Shown here piece by piece: positions 63,407 through 64,000 of a DNA stretch of 64,000 nucleotides. The DNA is taken from positions 18,972,001-19,036,000 of the forward strand of contig CM114274.1 of the NCBI GenBank assembly GCA_050084515.1. The letters are read 5' to 3'. Numbering within the stretch: position 1 is the stretch's first letter; each line of letters opens with the position of its first letter. Source of the DNA: Blasia pusilla. Its lineage: Eukaryota; Marchantiophyta; Marchantiopsida; Blasiales. Made by a program: the position numbers and the translations under genes. The notes beneath the pieces are model-generated. The model saw only the letters and a list, made by a program, of their open reading frames with translations, made no database searches and was not told where the DNA came from.

Positions 63407-63567
63407 TAGTTCTTGCAGGCTTACGTTGTATGTTGTGTGATTCTGCCCGTGGTGCAACCACTATGCTAGTTTGTGATGGATGTTCCATAGGATGGCATAT
63501 GGTATGCTTGATGCCACCTCTCACTAGAGTTCCTCAGGGACGATGGATGTGTCCCAGATATACATAG
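63407..63567 (+). pseudogene. PHD finger at the C-terminus of Gypsy B
   Basis: AGLRCMLCDSARGATTMLVC, then DGCSIGWHMVCLMPPL, then GRWMCPRYT and a stop. This is the PHD pattern C-x2-C, C-x2-C, H-x2-C, C-x2-C from 63427, except that the eighth ligand is Tyr (TAT for a Cys codon, one G-to-A step). The Trp before the last pair is kept, as in H3-tail-binding PHD fingers. It is fused in frame after the integrase barrel, so it probably rode on the integrase and helped choose integration sites. The binding target is inferred. Confidence 0.88.
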
Positions 63568-63569
63568 AG

Positions 63570-63876
63570 TATGTAGTTCTATATTACGACTTGTGTCTGT
63601 GACATGGATGACAAGAAAGCGACTAACGATGGAGCCACATGAGCACCCGGCCTTCTTGCTCTTAGCGTCCGAGAGATGTATGTCATGGTAGGTAGGGATA
63701 ATGGCTATATGGAGTTAAAGGGACCTAACCACCAACTAGGGGGGCAATTGGAGATATTTTAGAACTTCTTGTCTCGTTGTTTGGATGCCATGAGTTAGCA
63801 TGGGATCGTGTGTGTTTGTGTGTGTGTTCGGTGACAGCGATGTATGTTGTGTAGCGATGTGTATACGCACGACAAG
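63570..63876 (+). other. Gypsy B 3' non-coding tail and polypurine tract
   Basis: CTAGGGGGGCAATTGGAG (63736-63753) looks like the polypurine tract, yet the LTR starts 120 bp later. The same tail is at 20045-20374 and, partly, at 20876-20999. Confidence 0.6.
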
Positions 63877-64000
63877 TGTCACGCCTTTTAGGATAGATCG
63901 GTGAGATCTAGTAGAGCGCCTTTGTGAGTAGTGGAGGACACGCTCAGTAGGTCAAGGATAACCTCTTGAGGCCCCGGAAAACGTGAGAGAGTAGGTTTCC
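63877..64000 (+). repeat. 3' LTR of Gypsy copy B, cut by window end
   Basis: TGTCACGCCTTTTAGG onward matches the 5' LTR at 54177. Only 124 bases are in view. Confidence 0.9.

Larger units (their letters stand above)
54177..64000 (+). mobile_element. Gypsy copy B with DNMT and PHD finger, nearly full length
   Basis: 5' LTR at 54177 (preceded by AAAGT), GC-rich leader, gag, protease, DNA methyltransferase, RT, RNase H, integrase, PHD finger, non-coding tail, and 3' LTR from 63877 to the window end. Unlike copy A it has no internal deletion of gag or protease and no nested element, so it is the better template for the family. It carries many in-frame stops and a few frameshifts. Internal length from LTR start to LTR start is 9.7 kb. 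Confidence 0.9.

Overview
This is a nuclear window from a land plant or close streptophyte relative. Two host genes are supported. One is a spliced tetraspanin of the TOM2A-like plant type. The other is a plastid-targeted DUF1499 protein with a twin-arginine lumenal signal. Short introns (about 100-370 bp), AT-rich intergenic DNA and Copia/Gypsy elements fit a plant. A Gypsy family carrying a DNA methyltransferase suggests a non-flowering streptophyte, but I cannot name the species.

Layout. 1-1349: the 3' end of a Copia element on the + strand, inserted in the gag of Gypsy copy C. 1350-4923: the 5' part of Gypsy C on the minus strand. 5539-21000: Gypsy copy A on the + strand, split at 14060-19374 by a complete minus-strand Copia element. 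21000-27300: small dispersed repeats and a decayed chromodomain Gypsy (minus). 27985-29231: the DUF1499 gene (minus). 33798-39500: a decayed PIF1-type helicase, probably from a Helitron, followed downstream by exon-like fragments (minus). 40000-46000: AT-rich filler with a GA/GAGT microsatellite. 46050-48519: the tetraspanin gene (minus, six exons resolved). 50585-52500: a MITE end and the 3' end plus LTR of another retroelement. 54177-64000: Gypsy copy B on the + strand, cut off by the window end inside its 3' LTR.

The main discovery is the Gypsy family of copies A, B and C. Between the protease and the reverse transcriptase, A and B carry a complete C5-cytosine DNA methyltransferase domain. 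After the integrase they carry a PHD finger, a chromatin reader. The order is LTR-gag-protease-DNMT-RT-RNase H-integrase-PHD-LTR, so one mobile element holds both a methylation writer and a histone reader. Both copies are dead. Most of their stop codons, and several lost catalytic residues, are C-to-T or G-to-A transitions, which is the scar expected from heavy cytosine methylation. Retrotransposon-borne DNMTs have been reported from charophytes and dinoflagellates (de Mendoza et al. 2018). The PHD pairing and the methylation-type decay are what deserve a second look here.

No RNA gene, CRISPR array or bacterial feature was found.
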